From assembly GCA_017495165.1 (NCBI GenBank), contig JAFEII010000025.1:1-44197 (forward strand): a stretch of DNA of 44,197 nucleotides. The letters are read 5' to 3'. How positions within the stretch are numbered: position 1 is the first letter of the stretch; each line of letters begins with the position of its first letter. The notes under the pieces were generated by a model. The model searched no databases. It was not told the DNA's origin and saw nothing but the letters and a program-made list of their open reading frames with translations. The stretch is from Hydromonas sp. Lineage in GTDB: Bacteria > Pseudomonadota > Gammaproteobacteria > Burkholderiales > Burkholderiaceae. Positions 43,869 through 44,197 of the stretch are shown here, piece by piece. Made by a program: the position numbers and the translations under genes.

Positions 43869-43896
43869 AAAAAGGCGAACCTAAGTTCACCTTTTT
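43869..43896 (-). terminator. Terminator of the tRNA cluster
   Basis: AAAAAGGCGAAC (43869-43880) and GTTCACCTTTTT (43885-43896), loop CTAA, pair with one G-U wobble on the minus-strand RNA and end in T6. It lies 8 bp beyond the tRNA-Asp 3' end. Confidence 0.85.
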
Positions 43897-43904
43897 AACA
43901 CTTC

Positions 43905-43981
43905 TGGCGGAGCGGACGGGACTCGAACCCGCGACCTCCGGCGTGACAGGCTGGCATTCTAACCAACTGAACTACCGCTCC
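43905..43981 (-). tRNA. tRNA-Asp (GTC)
   Basis: 77 nt with encoded CCA. Acceptor GGAGCGG pairs with CCGCTCC, the anticodon loop CTGTCAC gives GTC, and the T-arm GGTTCGAGTCCC is canonical. The visible part of a second copy at the right edge is identical. Confidence 0.97.
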
Positions 43982-44000
43982 TTTTTAGTTTAGATGCGTT

Positions 44001-44076
44001 TGGTGGGTATTGAGAGGCTCGAACTCCCGACCTACGCCTTGTAAGGGCGCCGCTCTACCAACTGAGCTAAACACCC
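44001..44076 (-). tRNA. tRNA-Val (TAC)
   Basis: 76 nt with encoded CCA. Acceptor GGGTGTT pairs with AATACCC, D-arm GCTC-AGTTGGTA-GAGC, anticodon loop CTTACAA gives TAC, T-arm GGGAG-TTCGAGC-CTCTC. It lies between two tRNA-Asp genes on the same strand. Confidence 0.97.
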
Positions 44077-44097
44077 GCATCCATTGACTTTTCACTA

Positions 44098-44130
44098 AAA
44101 ATCTAAAAACTTGTTTTTTTTTTTAGATTT
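44098..44130. other. AT-rich hairpin between tRNA genes
   Basis: AAATCTAAAAA (44098-44108) and TTTTTAGATTT (44120-44130) form an 11-bp inverted repeat around a T-rich loop. It lies in the 69-bp gap between tRNA-Val and the second tRNA-Asp and could be a processing site or weak terminator. Confidence 0.5.
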
Positions 44131-44145
44131 ACACTTGCTTCATTC

Positions 44146-44197
44146 TGGCGGAGCGGACGGGACTCGAACCCGCGACCTCCGGCGTGACAGGCTGGCA
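44146..44197 (-). tRNA. tRNA-Asp (GTC), second copy, cut by window edge
   Basis: The 52 bases visible are identical to the 3' part of the tRNA-Asp at 43905, from CCA through the anticodon loop and stem. The 5' half lies outside the window. Confidence 0.95.

Noticed and set aside
43905-43981. tRNA-Asp as attachment site of an integrated element
   Set aside because: No integrase or phage genes lie next to it; the only tyrosine recombinase in the window is XerD, 10 kb away in a housekeeping context.

Overview
The window looks like a chromosomal segment of a betaproteobacterium, most likely of the order Burkholderiales, with intermediate base composition. Supporting this are familiar neighbourhoods: lpxK-trm112-kdsB-adk, fkpB-ispH, radC-rpmB-rpmG, and ppiD next to Asp/Val tRNA genes. 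A full livK-livHMGF amino-acid transporter and a two-partner secretion locus are also present. The species cannot be named from sequence reading alone.

Layout. (1) 1-11284, minus strand: a two-partner secretion operon, transporter gene (tpsB) first, then a giant exoprotein/adhesin gene (tpsA). The tpsA frame stays open for 3163 codons and runs off the left edge. (2) 11839-14778: a CDF zinc/cadmium exporter, a solitary AT-rich HsdR-N-type nuclease gene and yebC. (3) 15012-19227, plus strand: a HerA-like ATPase (YjgR family), a beta-carbonic anhydrase and a DinG/YoaA-type Fe-S helicase. (4) 19345-25887, minus strand: a type IV pilin, trmB, adk, and a tightly packed ybgC-rnb-lpxK-trm112-kdsB cluster (lipid A and Kdo activation) with overlapping genes and non-ATG starts. 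(5) 26020-30926, minus strand: the branched-chain amino-acid ABC transporter, with a promoter, an internal terminator after livK and a phased 10-bp repeat before livH. (6) 31249-35187, minus strand: dedA, xerD, ogt, a 41-codon membrane-peptide gene, ispH and fkpB. (7) 35387-37412, plus strand: radC, rpmBG and a lytic transglycosylase. (8) 37480-39660: an accessory block of an SDR-like gene and a divergent LysR regulator, with a possible IS end on the left and a clear IS3-type orfA fragment on the right. (9) 39667-44197, minus strand: ldcA, an ABC-F ATPase (YbiT type), a shortened PpiD that seems to lack the parvulin domain, and tRNA-Asp, tRNA-Val and a second tRNA-Asp cut by the right edge.

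The genes mostly serve the cell envelope (lipid A, Kdo, peptidoglycan trimming, outer-membrane chaperoning, adhesin secretion), nutrient uptake, and DNA/RNA maintenance. The most unusual parts are the very long Asn-rich TpsA with dense N-X-S/T sites, the repeats overlapping the tpsB promoter, the SDR/LysR island with a duplicated start region, the phased repeats before livH and the domain-deleted PpiD. No CRISPR array, prophage or multi-gene defence system was seen.
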